DNA of 64,000 nucleotides from Nostoc sp. HK-01 (lineage in GTDB: Bacteria; Cyanobacteriota; Cyanobacteriia; Cyanobacteriales; Nostocaceae), in NCBI GenBank assembly GCA_003990705.1, contig AP018318.1, positions 744,001-808,000 on the forward strand, read 5' to 3'. The notes beneath the pieces were generated by a model. It was given only the letters and a program-made list of their open reading frames with translations. It did no database searches and was not told the DNA's origin. A program made the position numbers and the translations under genes. This document shows, piece by piece, positions 9,119-16,497 of this stretch; positions within the stretch are counted from its first letter, which is position 1; each line of letters begins with the position of its first letter.

Positions 9119-9676
9119 ATGAAATTAACTAACAACTTTGGCATTGCTACTGTTGCGATCGCCTTATCTTTAGCTACGGTTGAAGTTAAGCCCACACAGG
9201 CTGCTGTATTTAATTATAATTTCACTGCGAATGTGACATCTGGCCCTAACATTGGTCAATACTTTGGTTCTTTTAGATATGATGACACTAACTTAACTGG
9301 TGTCGGGACAGAAAACCTAAACGTGAGTAATGGATTACAATCCGTTGTGTTTGATTATTTAGGTACTCGCTACACAGAAGCTGAAGATTTTGATTTTCCC
9401 GCGGGAATTGCACCTGTAGTTAGCTTTAACAATGGTAATTTTGTAGGACTCAGCTACTTAGTCGAAGATCAGTTTTTCATTGGTGATGTCAATACTTCAT
9501 CAACTACTGGAAATAGATTTTATAGTATTGTGAGCGCTGACTTGTTATCGACCACTGAACAAGGTGCAGTTACTTACACTAAAGTTCCAGAACCCTTGGC
9601 GCTTTTTGGTACAGCGATCGCCACGGCTACTGGATTTTGGGTAAATCGTCAGAAAAAAGCATCTAGAATGTCATAA
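9119..9676 (+). CDS. PEP-CTERM sorted exported protein
   Basis: An N-terminal signal peptide (ending near KPTQAA) is followed by an all-beta domain with many Asn/Ser/Thr residues and, at the C-terminus, the PEP-CTERM module: VPEP, a hydrophobic stretch (LALFGTAIATATGFWV) and a basic end (NRQKK). Such tails are cut by exosortase and the proteins reach the cell surface or extracellular matrix. The start at 9119 is chosen over a weaker upstream codon. The Pho box 72 bp upstream suggests induction under phosphate starvation. The ligand or activity is unknown. Confidence 0.8.
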   Translation: MKLTNNFGIATVAIALSLATVEVKPTQAAVFNYNFTANVTSGPNIGQYFGSFRYDDTNLTGVGTENLNVSNGLQSVVFDYLGTRYTEAEDFDFPAGIAPVVSFNNGNFVGLSYLVEDQFFIGDVNTSSTTGNRFYSIVSADLLSTTEQGAVTYTKVPEPLALFGTAIATATGFWVNRQKKASRMS

Positions 9677-9682
9677 AAATAG

Positions 9683-9710
9683 TAGGGTGGGCATGATTAT
9701 GCCCACCCTA
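9683..9710. terminator. Bidirectional terminator between convergent genes
   Basis: Perfect 12-bp arms TAGGGTGGGCAT/ATGCCCACCCTA with a four-base loop. On the minus strand the hairpin is followed by TATTTTTA, so it should end the PhoX-family transcript; it also follows the PEP-CTERM stop by a few bases. Confidence 0.8.
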
Positions 9711-9771
9711 TTACTCAATTTTCACTCCTGACTTCCTTCAGCTGACACTCACAGCGCAGCCTGAATTATCT

Positions 9772-12138
9772 TTAAACAAATCTGCCGCTAATCGGGTTCC
9801 GGCGCTGGATACCAATTACAGATGGACGAGGAAAACCTTGGGGTTGATTTTGACCACCATCAGTAGTAGAAATGTTGCTAGGCCAGCTACTACCACGGGG
9901 AACCGTACGAGTCTGGTTAAATAGTGTACCATCCAAAGCCAGCATTTCTATGCTTCGGCTGAGAATTGTACCATCATTAATTGGTGAATCTTCACCGGGA
10001 TGCTGTACGGAAATAATCAGTGTCTCGCCGACAAAAGTTGGCCCTGTCATTTCACAACGCACAGGCCCTTGAGCAAACGGAAAGACTCTTCCAGCATCAG
10101 GCCCACTGGTGGGGATAAAGAACAGCCAGTTATTACCAAACACACCGGTGAAATTGGCGATATTACCAGTACTTGTGTGATTGATAGTGATAGGACTACC
10201 AGCTGCACCCACGTTGAAACCGTTATGGGTACCTGTGGACATATCCGTTACACCCCAAACATTGGCTCGATTGTCAAATACAAGGTTGTCTATACTAGCA
10301 AAACCAGCACCATTCACTGATCCGGCTTCGCCACCTTGAGCAAATCTTTGCCATCTAAAGGTGAGTCCGGTGCTATCAGCACTGTCTTCAATGATTTTGT
10401 AAAGTCCACCTGACTGTTGAGTAGCATTCACATCAGCACTTAACTTAGCAACTTGAAAAATGCGGGAGTCAGGATAACCATCACTACCAGGCGCACCATC
10501 AGTATAGGAGATGAACACTTCTCTTCTATTGATGGGATGTATTTCCAAATCTTCGGGACGGGCGGTAGGAGTTCCCCCAACTAAGTTTGCTGCTAAGAAA
10601 GCATCACAGAGAACAGCACCTTGAGTGGGATAGAAATCTGCTAGTGTTCTACCTTGATATTGGGGTAAAGCTGTAGCTTCGTTAGTGCGATCGCAATTAA
10701 ATCCGCCACCATCGATAGTTTGTCCTGCTATCCCATTACGTCTAGGTAGTGGTAAACGACCATTGTTTTGTGCTAAACCACGCGCTGCAAATTCAACAGA
10801 CGAAATGATTGAAGGGGCGATGGGATTTGTGGGGGTGTTTAAACGTAATGGTATCCATTGACCCGTACCATCTGGATTGTAACGAGCTACATATAAAGTA
10901 CCTTGTTCCCACAAATTACTATTAGCTTTACTGTTTGGCGAAGTAACAACCCCATCACTGACAAACTTCCATGTGTGTCCACCGCGTCTATCGTCACCCA
11001 TGTAAGCAACTAATTTTCTCCCAGCTTCAGCACGCATGGTAATGTTTTCATGGCGGAAACGACCCAAAGCAGTATGTTTCCGAGGACGGAAACCAGGATT
11101 CACTGGGTCAATTTCTACCATCCAGCCATATTTTTCGCCAACTAAACCAAACCTTTCGCCAATTGTCTCAGGGGTGTAACCTGTTTGGCTACCATTGGGT
11201 AGGACTGCTTCTGTCACTCCCACAAAAAAGGCAGAACCACCTTGAAAGTTTTCTTCCGCAGTTAAGATTGTTCCCCAAGGACTTGTACCACCAGAACAGT
11301 TAAACCCAGTACCAATAATTTTGTTACCCAGTCCATCAGCATTTACACTTTCAAATACTTGGGTAGCCGCAGGGCCAGTACCATATAAATAATTTTGGTC
11401 GCCTTGCTGATAGCTGAGAGTTCCCCAACTAGTAACGCTTTGATATCTATCGGTTCTTTGGCGGTTAATTCCCAAACCAGACAGACCATGAATCCGGCGA
11501 TTTCTCGGATCTCTAACTACGGTATAACGTCTAGCAGAGTTGCGGCGAGAGATGCGGATAATTGAGCCGCCTACGTTATATAAAAATTCCCCTTCTAGTT
11601 CCACACCTCTGGCTGCTGGTAAAGACCGACCAATGACTGGTGGAAATGTTGTTGGTAGCCCTTGAACATCAACAGGTGCTTCTGGTGCTAAATCAGAAAG
11701 GGGAAAACCAACATATTCATGATTAACCCACAAAAAGCCCTCATCATTGGTTCTGCCGAGAGGAATGAAACCAGTGTAATCGCAGTTGTAGCCAAAGTAT
11801 TCATCAGGGTTGGGAAACACGCGATCGCCCCAACTGACAATCACATAACGTTCATATTCTGGTGGTACTACAACATCATCAATAACGTTATAGCTAGGCA
11901 AATTGGGAGTTGTAGATGGAGCAATATTCTGCCCTTGTCCAATTCCTGTTGGTAAAAAACTCCTTTGAGTTTGATAAATCGGTAAAGGATGAGGTAAACG
12001 TACTGGCGTAAAATTTAGTGGAGTTGTTGTTGCCTCTGCGACACTAGACAAACCTGTTAAAAGTTTGTCTCCCAATACAGCAGCCCCTGCACTGCCACCA
12101 AAAAATATGAGAAGTTGTCTTCGACTGAATGTAGACAT
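9772..12138 (-). CDS. PhoX-family (DUF839) Tat-exported putative alkaline phosphatase
   Basis: The product of 788 residues starts MSTFSRRQLLIFFGGSAGAA, a twin-arginine signal peptide (SRRQLL), and continues with the DUF839/PhoX beta-propeller: VSWGDRVFPNPDEYFGYNCDYTGF, GFLWVNHEYV, GGTSPWGTILTAEENF, MGDDRRGGHTWKF, DLEIHP, FVGETLIISVQHPG. PhoX enzymes are Ca/Fe phosphatases folded before export. Family members vary in activity, so phosphatase is likely but not certain. A paired TTAACCT element 113-130 bp upstream (12251-12270) would fit Pho control. The gene converges with the Pho-box PEP-CTERM gene. Confidence 0.85.
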   Translation of the reverse strand: MSTFSRRQLLIFFGGSAGAAVLGDKLLTGLSSVAEATTTPLNFTPVRLPHPLPIYQTQRSFLPTGIGQGQNIAPSTTPNLPSYNVIDDVVVPPEYERYVIVSWGDRVFPNPDEYFGYNCDYTGFIPLGRTNDEGFLWVNHEYVGFPLSDLAPEAPVDVQGLPTTFPPVIGRSLPAARGVELEGEFLYNVGGSIIRISRRNSARRYTVVRDPRNRRIHGLSGLGINRQRTDRYQSVTSWGTLSYQQGDQNYLYGTGPAATQVFESVNADGLGNKIIGTGFNCSGGTSPWGTILTAEENFQGGSAFFVGVTEAVLPNGSQTGYTPETIGERFGLVGEKYGWMVEIDPVNPGFRPRKHTALGRFRHENITMRAEAGRKLVAYMGDDRRGGHTWKFVSDGVVTSPNSKANSNLWEQGTLYVARYNPDGTGQWIPLRLNTPTNPIAPSIISSVEFAARGLAQNNGRLPLPRRNGIAGQTIDGGGFNCDRTNEATALPQYQGRTLADFYPTQGAVLCDAFLAANLVGGTPTARPEDLEIHPINRREVFISYTDGAPGSDGYPDSRIFQVAKLSADVNATQQSGGLYKIIEDSADSTGLTFRWQRFAQGGEAGSVNGAGFASIDNLVFDNRANVWGVTDMSTGTHNGFNVGAAGSPITINHTSTGNIANFTGVFGNNWLFFIPTSGPDAGRVFPFAQGPVRCEMTGPTFVGETLIISVQHPGEDSPINDGTILSRSIEMLALDGTLFNQTRTVPRGSSWPSNISTTDGGQNQPQGFPRPSVIGIQRRNPISGRFV

Positions 12139-12411
12139 CAAATTATCCTCTGTTGTATCAGGAGAAATTTACTAGTAACCAACTCTTTTTCAAGCTGAAC
12201 AAATAACTCAAACTATGTGAGTTTTTCCGATTTAAAACTTTAGTAACACCAGGTTAAAGTGCAGGTTAATACTGATTTATATTTTTAAAGTTCCACACTA
12301 TAGCCCAGATTTTGATTAACTTAATTAACAATAATTATTATTGGGTTATCTTATGGTTAACTAAAAATTATCTCTGTCTTTATGGGCATAATTTCTCATA
12401 TTGCTCATCAA
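12139..12411. other. Promoter region of the PhoX-family gene
   Basis: The gap is AT-rich. It holds, on the minus strand, two TTAACCT units 12 bp apart (AGGTTAAA 12251-12258 and AGGTTAAT 12263-12270 on the plus strand), a weaker Pho-like site than the one at 9017 because the spacing is one base too long. Nothing coding is seen. Confidence 0.5.
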
Positions 12412-12446
12412 AAAATCCCCGACTTCTTCAAAAAGTCGGGGATTTT
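12412..12446 (-). terminator. Terminator hairpin after the DUF928 gene
   Basis: Arms AAAATCCCCGACTT and AAGTCGGGGATTTT are perfectly complementary over 14 bp with a seven-base loop, followed on the minus strand by a run of T. It lies 30 bp beyond the stop of the DUF928 gene. A related, less perfect hairpin is at 13436-13466, so this is also a dispersed hairpin type. Confidence 0.85.
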
Positions 12447-12475
12447 AACCGCAGTGAGAAAACCAAAAATATTGA

Positions 12476-13294
12476 TTATTGATTAGAAGCTGTAGTGGGA
12501 TTAAGAGGAATTAAAGGCTGTTTAGACATTGCGTCTAATCCCACCGATCGCAAAATATCATCCCAATCACGCACTACAGTTAAATCATTGGGATAGGCTG
12601 CACGTAAATCAGCCAGAGCTTTTAAAGTGTCATGCCAGTAACCATTTTCTGCATAGATAAGTAAACGCTGTTTAGGTGTTGCTTTTTGTAACTTTTCTGC
12701 TACAGATGTCGGTAGTTCTACTCGTTCAATCCAGCCACTAGCAATGGGATCGCCACTGCGATCGCCATTGGTGGAATCACACAATAGAGAAAAGCGCCAT
12801 TGATATTTCTTCCCCACTTCTAACCCGGCAAAATCCCCTGGTAAGCCATAGCTCATAATTCCGGTGCTGGCTGTTAAGGGTAAAGTTTTGTCGAGTAATT
12901 CTTCTCCGGCTTCATCTCTAAGTAAAAATTCGGCTTGCTGGGCTGAGGTTTGGGGAACATTCACAAAAAATGTCGGGCGATCGCTAACTGTTAATTCCAC
13001 GGGAACTTGATTAGCTGCACTCTTGGGAGGTTTGGGGGGTAATACTCCACTAATATCTTGTGGACTGCATTTTCCCCGCGCTGCGCCAGCTTCCAGATTG
13101 CGAGAACCACGAATTCCTGGCACTTTAAATCTTAATAGAGAACGCCGACGCGGAAATAATCTAGGCGTGGAACGCGGAAGACTGAATTGAGCAACATTAT
13201 AAGTAGGCGCTGCAATGCTGGGGATTGTACTGAGAAGCAAATCTGGAATGAGAGTTAAACCTAGTGTAATTAATAGTAAGTTTTTTTTGAGCAT
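12476..13294 (-). CDS. DUF928 family exported protein
   Basis: A signal peptide (MLKKNLLLITLGLTLIPDLL) is followed by an Arg/Ser-rich linker and then the DUF928 region: LTVSDRPTFFVNVP, AEFLLRDEAGEELLDKT, GIMSYGLP, LEVGKKYQWRFSLLCD, SGWIERVELP and a helical end (LIYAENGYWHDTLKALADLR). The function is unknown. In cyanobacteria DUF928 genes are often neighbours of CHASE2 and CHAT/haemagglutinin genes, and here it is divergent from the CHASE2 gene. The likely location is periplasmic or outer surface. Confidence 0.85.
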   Translation of the reverse strand: MLKKNLLLITLGLTLIPDLLLSTIPSIAAPTYNVAQFSLPRSTPRLFPRRRSLLRFKVPGIRGSRNLEAGAARGKCSPQDISGVLPPKPPKSAANQVPVELTVSDRPTFFVNVPQTSAQQAEFLLRDEAGEELLDKTLPLTASTGIMSYGLPGDFAGLEVGKKYQWRFSLLCDSTNGDRSGDPIASGWIERVELPTSVAEKLQKATPKQRLLIYAENGYWHDTLKALADLRAAYPNDLTVVRDWDDILRSVGLDAMSKQPLIPLNPTTASNQ

Positions 13295-13643
13295 ATTTTT
13301 TACAATATATATGTTTATATTAATGACTATTTCATAGTATTTAAAGTTTCATTTTGTGAATCTCTCTGCCTAAATTTAGTGAATTTAGGCTTAATATAGC
13401 CTCAGTGAAATCACTATAGCACTCCTAAATAACGAGATTCCTGACTTCTTACAGAAATCGGGAATCTGAGTTTATCGATTTTTATCAATCAATTTCATTT
13501 AGAAATATTAAACAGCCAATGACAGATTAAAGAAAAACAGGTAGTTTGGACGCACATTAACTAAATATTTTTTACAAAAAAAATCATTACAGGGCTATTT
13601 TTTAACATTTACACTTTAGCTAATCAATCAAGAGGTAATACTA
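13295..13643. other. Divergent promoter region between DUF928 and CHASE2 genes
   Basis: About 350 bp, very AT-rich, with the imperfect hairpin GATTCCTGACTTCT/AGAAATCGGGAATC at 13436-13466 (same family as 12412-12446) and short inverted GAATTTAGGC-like pieces near 13365-13390. The CHASE2 start has a good ribosome site (AGAGGT, eight bases before ATG 13644). No gene seen. Confidence 0.6.
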
Positions 13644-15350
13644 ATGCTTGGTCAAGATTCCCAACACCGCAATTTCCGTCAAACAGTTTTAACCATTGGC
13701 GGGACAGTAGTTGTCACCAGTGTAGCGATCGCCGGATTAATTTTAGGATTGCGCGAACTGGGTAGTTTGCAGGGAATGGAGTTAGCTGCATTTGATTGGT
13801 TAATGCGATCGCGTCCTGATGAAGGAATAGACAATCGTTTTTTAATCGTTGGTGTGGATGATACAGATATCCAAACCCGCAAAGAATATCCCATTGAAGA
13901 CGGCACAATGGCGCAGTTATTAACAAAACTCGAAGAACACGAACCGCGTGTAATTGGGATTGATATTTTGCGGGATGTCAAGCAAGGTACAGCCGCAGGT
14001 CGTACAGACTTAATGCAAACATTATCAGCAAACGAGAATATTGCCGCAGTCTGCGTCGTTAGTAAAGCCGATTCTCCCGGTATCGCCGCCGCACCAGGGA
14101 TTCCTGAAGATAGAGTTGGAGTCGCAGATTTTACCGTAGATGCTGGTGGTACAGTCCGTCAAGGGATGATTATTTCCATTCCCAAAGCTTCCAAACTGCC
14201 AAAACCTAGCGAACATATCTGCAATATCGCTGACCCCGAAAACCAATTACCATCTCTGAGCTTTCAAATGGTGGTGCGTTATTTAGCCGCCCAAGGAATT
14301 GAACCAGAACTGACAAAATCTGGGGAATTAAAGTTTGGTTCTACCGTTCTCAAACGCTTGACGCCAAAATCGGGTGGATACCACAACATCGATACATCAG
14401 ACTACCAAATACTACTTAACTATCGTTCTGCCAAAAACGCTGTCAAACAAGTATCTCTCAGTGAGGTTCTAGCAAATAAAGTTGACCCAGCGTTGATTAA
14501 AGACAAAATTGTCATGATTGGCTACACTGCCCAAATTGTCAAAGATACTTTTTATACACCTTATAGTGCAGGGTCAGCGGATAGTCAAAAAATGCCAGGG
14601 GTAGTAGTTCACGCCCAAAATGCTAGTCAGATATTAAGTGCAGTTTTGAATAAACGACCTTTATTTTGGTATTGGAATGAATTACAAGAAGGCTTATGGG
14701 TATTTGCTTGGTCACTAGTCGGGGGATTTTTAGCTTGGCGGATTCGTAAACCTTGGCTGTTGATCTTGGGTGGAGGAGTAGCGATCGCTATATTATTAGG
14801 AACCAACTATATAATATTTATCCATGCTGGTTGGATACCTCTAGTGCCACCAGTTTTAAGCCTTTTAGGTAGTGCTGTTGCTGTTGTTTTAATAGATAGA
14901 TATGCCGCTACAATTGTGAAAACAGTTAAAGGCTTCCTCAAAATTAATATTGATATTGACGAAGACAAAAAAAATCAAGAAGTCGCGGCAATTACCGAAA
15001 GTGATTACTTTTTAGAATTACAGCACAAGGCTAAAGATTTGCGGGTTCGGGAGAATGAAGACAAATTATCTCTTACAACTACACCTGTTGTGAATGATTT
15101 CGATACTCATAATCTTTTACCTGACACAATCATTAATAAACCCTCAAATATCGAAACTACAGACATAGATTATTTACAACAAGTACGCGATAGGCGAAAC
15201 AAACTTAATTCCCAAGAAACTTTACTTCCTCAAACCTCAAACACTAACTTAGAAATAACCACAACACCAACAACAATTGAAGAACCAGACGAATTAGAAT
15301 ACTTAGCAGATTTACAACGTCGCAGTAAAAAATTGAAGGAAAATAAATAA
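13644..15350 (+). CDS. CHASE2-domain transmembrane sensor with repeat-bearing cytoplasmic tail
   Basis: One N-terminal membrane segment (about residues 15-36), an extracytoplasmic CHASE2 domain (about 40-340; hallmarks AAFDWLMRSRPDEG, IVGVDDTDI, RVIGIDILRD, DKIVMIGYTA, MPGVVVHAQNASQIL) and three closely packed membrane segments (about 350-430). Instead of a kinase or cyclase output domain, the remaining 135 residues form a cytoplasmic tail with three copies of a 16-residue motif (residues 452-467, 507-522, 550-565) of pattern xxDY(F/L)xx(L/V)(Q/R)xRxxxL. CHASE2 normally feeds signalling outputs, so the tail may recruit a separate partner. It is followed after 5 bp by a winged-helix gene and then a ParA-like gene, probably one operon. 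Confidence 0.9.
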   Translation: MLGQDSQHRNFRQTVLTIGGTVVVTSVAIAGLILGLRELGSLQGMELAAFDWLMRSRPDEGIDNRFLIVGVDDTDIQTRKEYPIEDGTMAQLLTKLEEHEPRVIGIDILRDVKQGTAAGRTDLMQTLSANENIAAVCVVSKADSPGIAAAPGIPEDRVGVADFTVDAGGTVRQGMIISIPKASKLPKPSEHICNIADPENQLPSLSFQMVVRYLAAQGIEPELTKSGELKFGSTVLKRLTPKSGGYHNIDTSDYQILLNYRSAKNAVKQVSLSEVLANKVDPALIKDKIVMIGYTAQIVKDTFYTPYSAGSADSQKMPGVVVHAQNASQILSAVLNKRPLFWYWNELQEGLWVFAWSLVGGFLAWRIRKPWLLILGGGVAIAILLGTNYIIFIHAGWIPLVPPVLSLLGSAVAVVLIDRYAATIVKTVKGFLKINIDIDEDKKNQEVAAITESDYFLELQHKAKDLRVRENEDKLSLTTTPVVNDFDTHNLLPDTIINKPSNIETTDIDYLQQVRDRRNKLNSQETLLPQTSNTNLEITTTPTTIEEPDELEYLADLQRRSKKLKENK

Positions 15351-15355
15351 TCATC

Positions 15356-15652
15356 ATGAATTACCAAGAACCTGCCGAATCATCACCCCAAAATAGTAAG
15401 TTAGATATCATAGATTTACCAGACGAACAACGACAACTTGTTAATTGGATAACTCGCCAGCAAAAAGTTAGTCTATCAGAAGTATCAAGTCATCTGAATA
15501 TTACAGAAGAACTGGCACAACAACAGCTACAAATATTAATTAACCAAGGGTTTATTCAAGAATCAGAAGATAATCAATTAGTTTGTTATCAACCCCGCTT
15601 TTCTACCCAAAAGAAAAGTAAGCTGAGTCAAAATATATGGGATAAACTCTAA
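15356..15652 (+). CDS. Small winged-helix-like protein
   Basis: The protein has 98 residues. The centre (about 30-80) reads as a helix-turn-helix with a wing: RQLVNWITRQQKVSLSEV, LNITEELAQQQLQILINQ, GFIQESEDNQLVCYQP, as in MarR/FeoC-like small regulators. The N-terminus is acidic and disordered; the C-terminus is Lys/Ser-rich. It starts 5 bp after the CHASE2 stop, so it is co-translated. It may bind DNA, or may be a protein adaptor between the CHASE2 tail and the ATPase encoded next; neither is shown. Confidence 0.75.
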   Translation: MNYQEPAESSPQNSKLDIIDLPDEQRQLVNWITRQQKVSLSEVSSHLNITEELAQQQLQILINQGFIQESEDNQLVCYQPRFSTQKKSKLSQNIWDKL

Positions 15653-15719
15653 ACTATATAGATTTATACTCTGCGCTCTCTGGGTTTGGGCGATTCGCTA
15701 AAAGAAAATCACTTTTATC

Positions 15720-16481
15720 ATGTCAAAAATTGTATCTATCCACTCATTTCGCGGCGGTACAGGTAAATCAAATTCCACCGCTAACCTAGCAGGAATAGTT
15801 GCACGTTATGGTTATCGGGTTGGGATTGTTGATACAGATATCCAATCTCCAGGTATTCATGTTCTGTTTGGTTTTGATGATCAGAAAATCAAATATTCCC
15901 TCAATGATTATCTTTGGGGACGCTGTAATATTGAAGAATCTGCCTACGATGTTAGCTCAACTTTAAGTCAAACAGTAGGAGCTAAGGGACGTATTTATCT
16001 CATTCCTTCGAGTATTAAAGCTAGAGATATTACCAAAGTTTTGCGAGAAGGATTTGATTTTAATTTACTCAATGAAGGCTTTCAAAAACTACTAGTTGCT
16101 TTGAAATTAGATTATCTATTCATTGATACCCATCCAGGACTTAACGAAGAAACCTTACTTTCAATTGCTATTTCTGATATTTTAGTGCTGATTCTCCGCC
16201 CCGATCGCCAAGATTTTCAAGGCACAGCCGTCACAGTGGAAGTAGCCCGCAAACTAGAAGTCCCAAAAATGTTGTTGTTAATTAATAAAGCGCTCCCAGC
16301 CCTAGATTTTGATGCACTCAAGCAACAGGTAGAAAAAACATATAACGCACCTGTCGCGGGTGTTTTACCACTTTCCGAAGAATTGATTCAACTGGCCAGT
16401 AGCGATTTGTTTTGTTTACGTCATCCAGAACATCCCTTCAGTCAAGTTATGACTAAGGTAGCCAAAATGATTATCCAATAG
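15720..16481 (+). CDS. ParA/MinD-family ATPase with variant deviant Walker A
   Basis: The 253-residue protein shows the ParA/MinD fold: P-loop RGGTGKSNST (residues 11-20), IVDTDIQSPG (switch I region), LDYLFIDTHPGL (Walker B/switch II), LILRPDRQDFQG and a C-terminal helix. The signature lysine at the first position of the deviant Walker A (KGGxxKS) is arginine here. ParA/MinD enzymes dimerise on ATP and position cargo on membrane or DNA. No plasmid partition or min genes are nearby; instead it ends the CHASE2/winged-helix operon, which suggests a role in locating or gating that sensor. There is no obvious C-terminal amphipathic targeting sequence of MinD type. Confidence 0.9.
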   Translation: MSKIVSIHSFRGGTGKSNSTANLAGIVARYGYRVGIVDTDIQSPGIHVLFGFDDQKIKYSLNDYLWGRCNIEESAYDVSSTLSQTVGAKGRIYLIPSSIKARDITKVLREGFDFNLLNEGFQKLLVALKLDYLFIDTHPGLNEETLLSIAISDILVLILRPDRQDFQGTAVTVEVARKLEVPKMLLLINKALPALDFDALKQQVEKTYNAPVAGVLPLSEELIQLASSDLFCLRHPEHPFSQVMTKVAKMIIQ

Positions 16482-16497
16482 ACATTTTCTAACTCTA

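Noticed and set aside
10000-10320. Open frame of 106 codons antisense to the PhoX-family gene
   Set aside because: Shadow of the real gene; product has no domain pattern.
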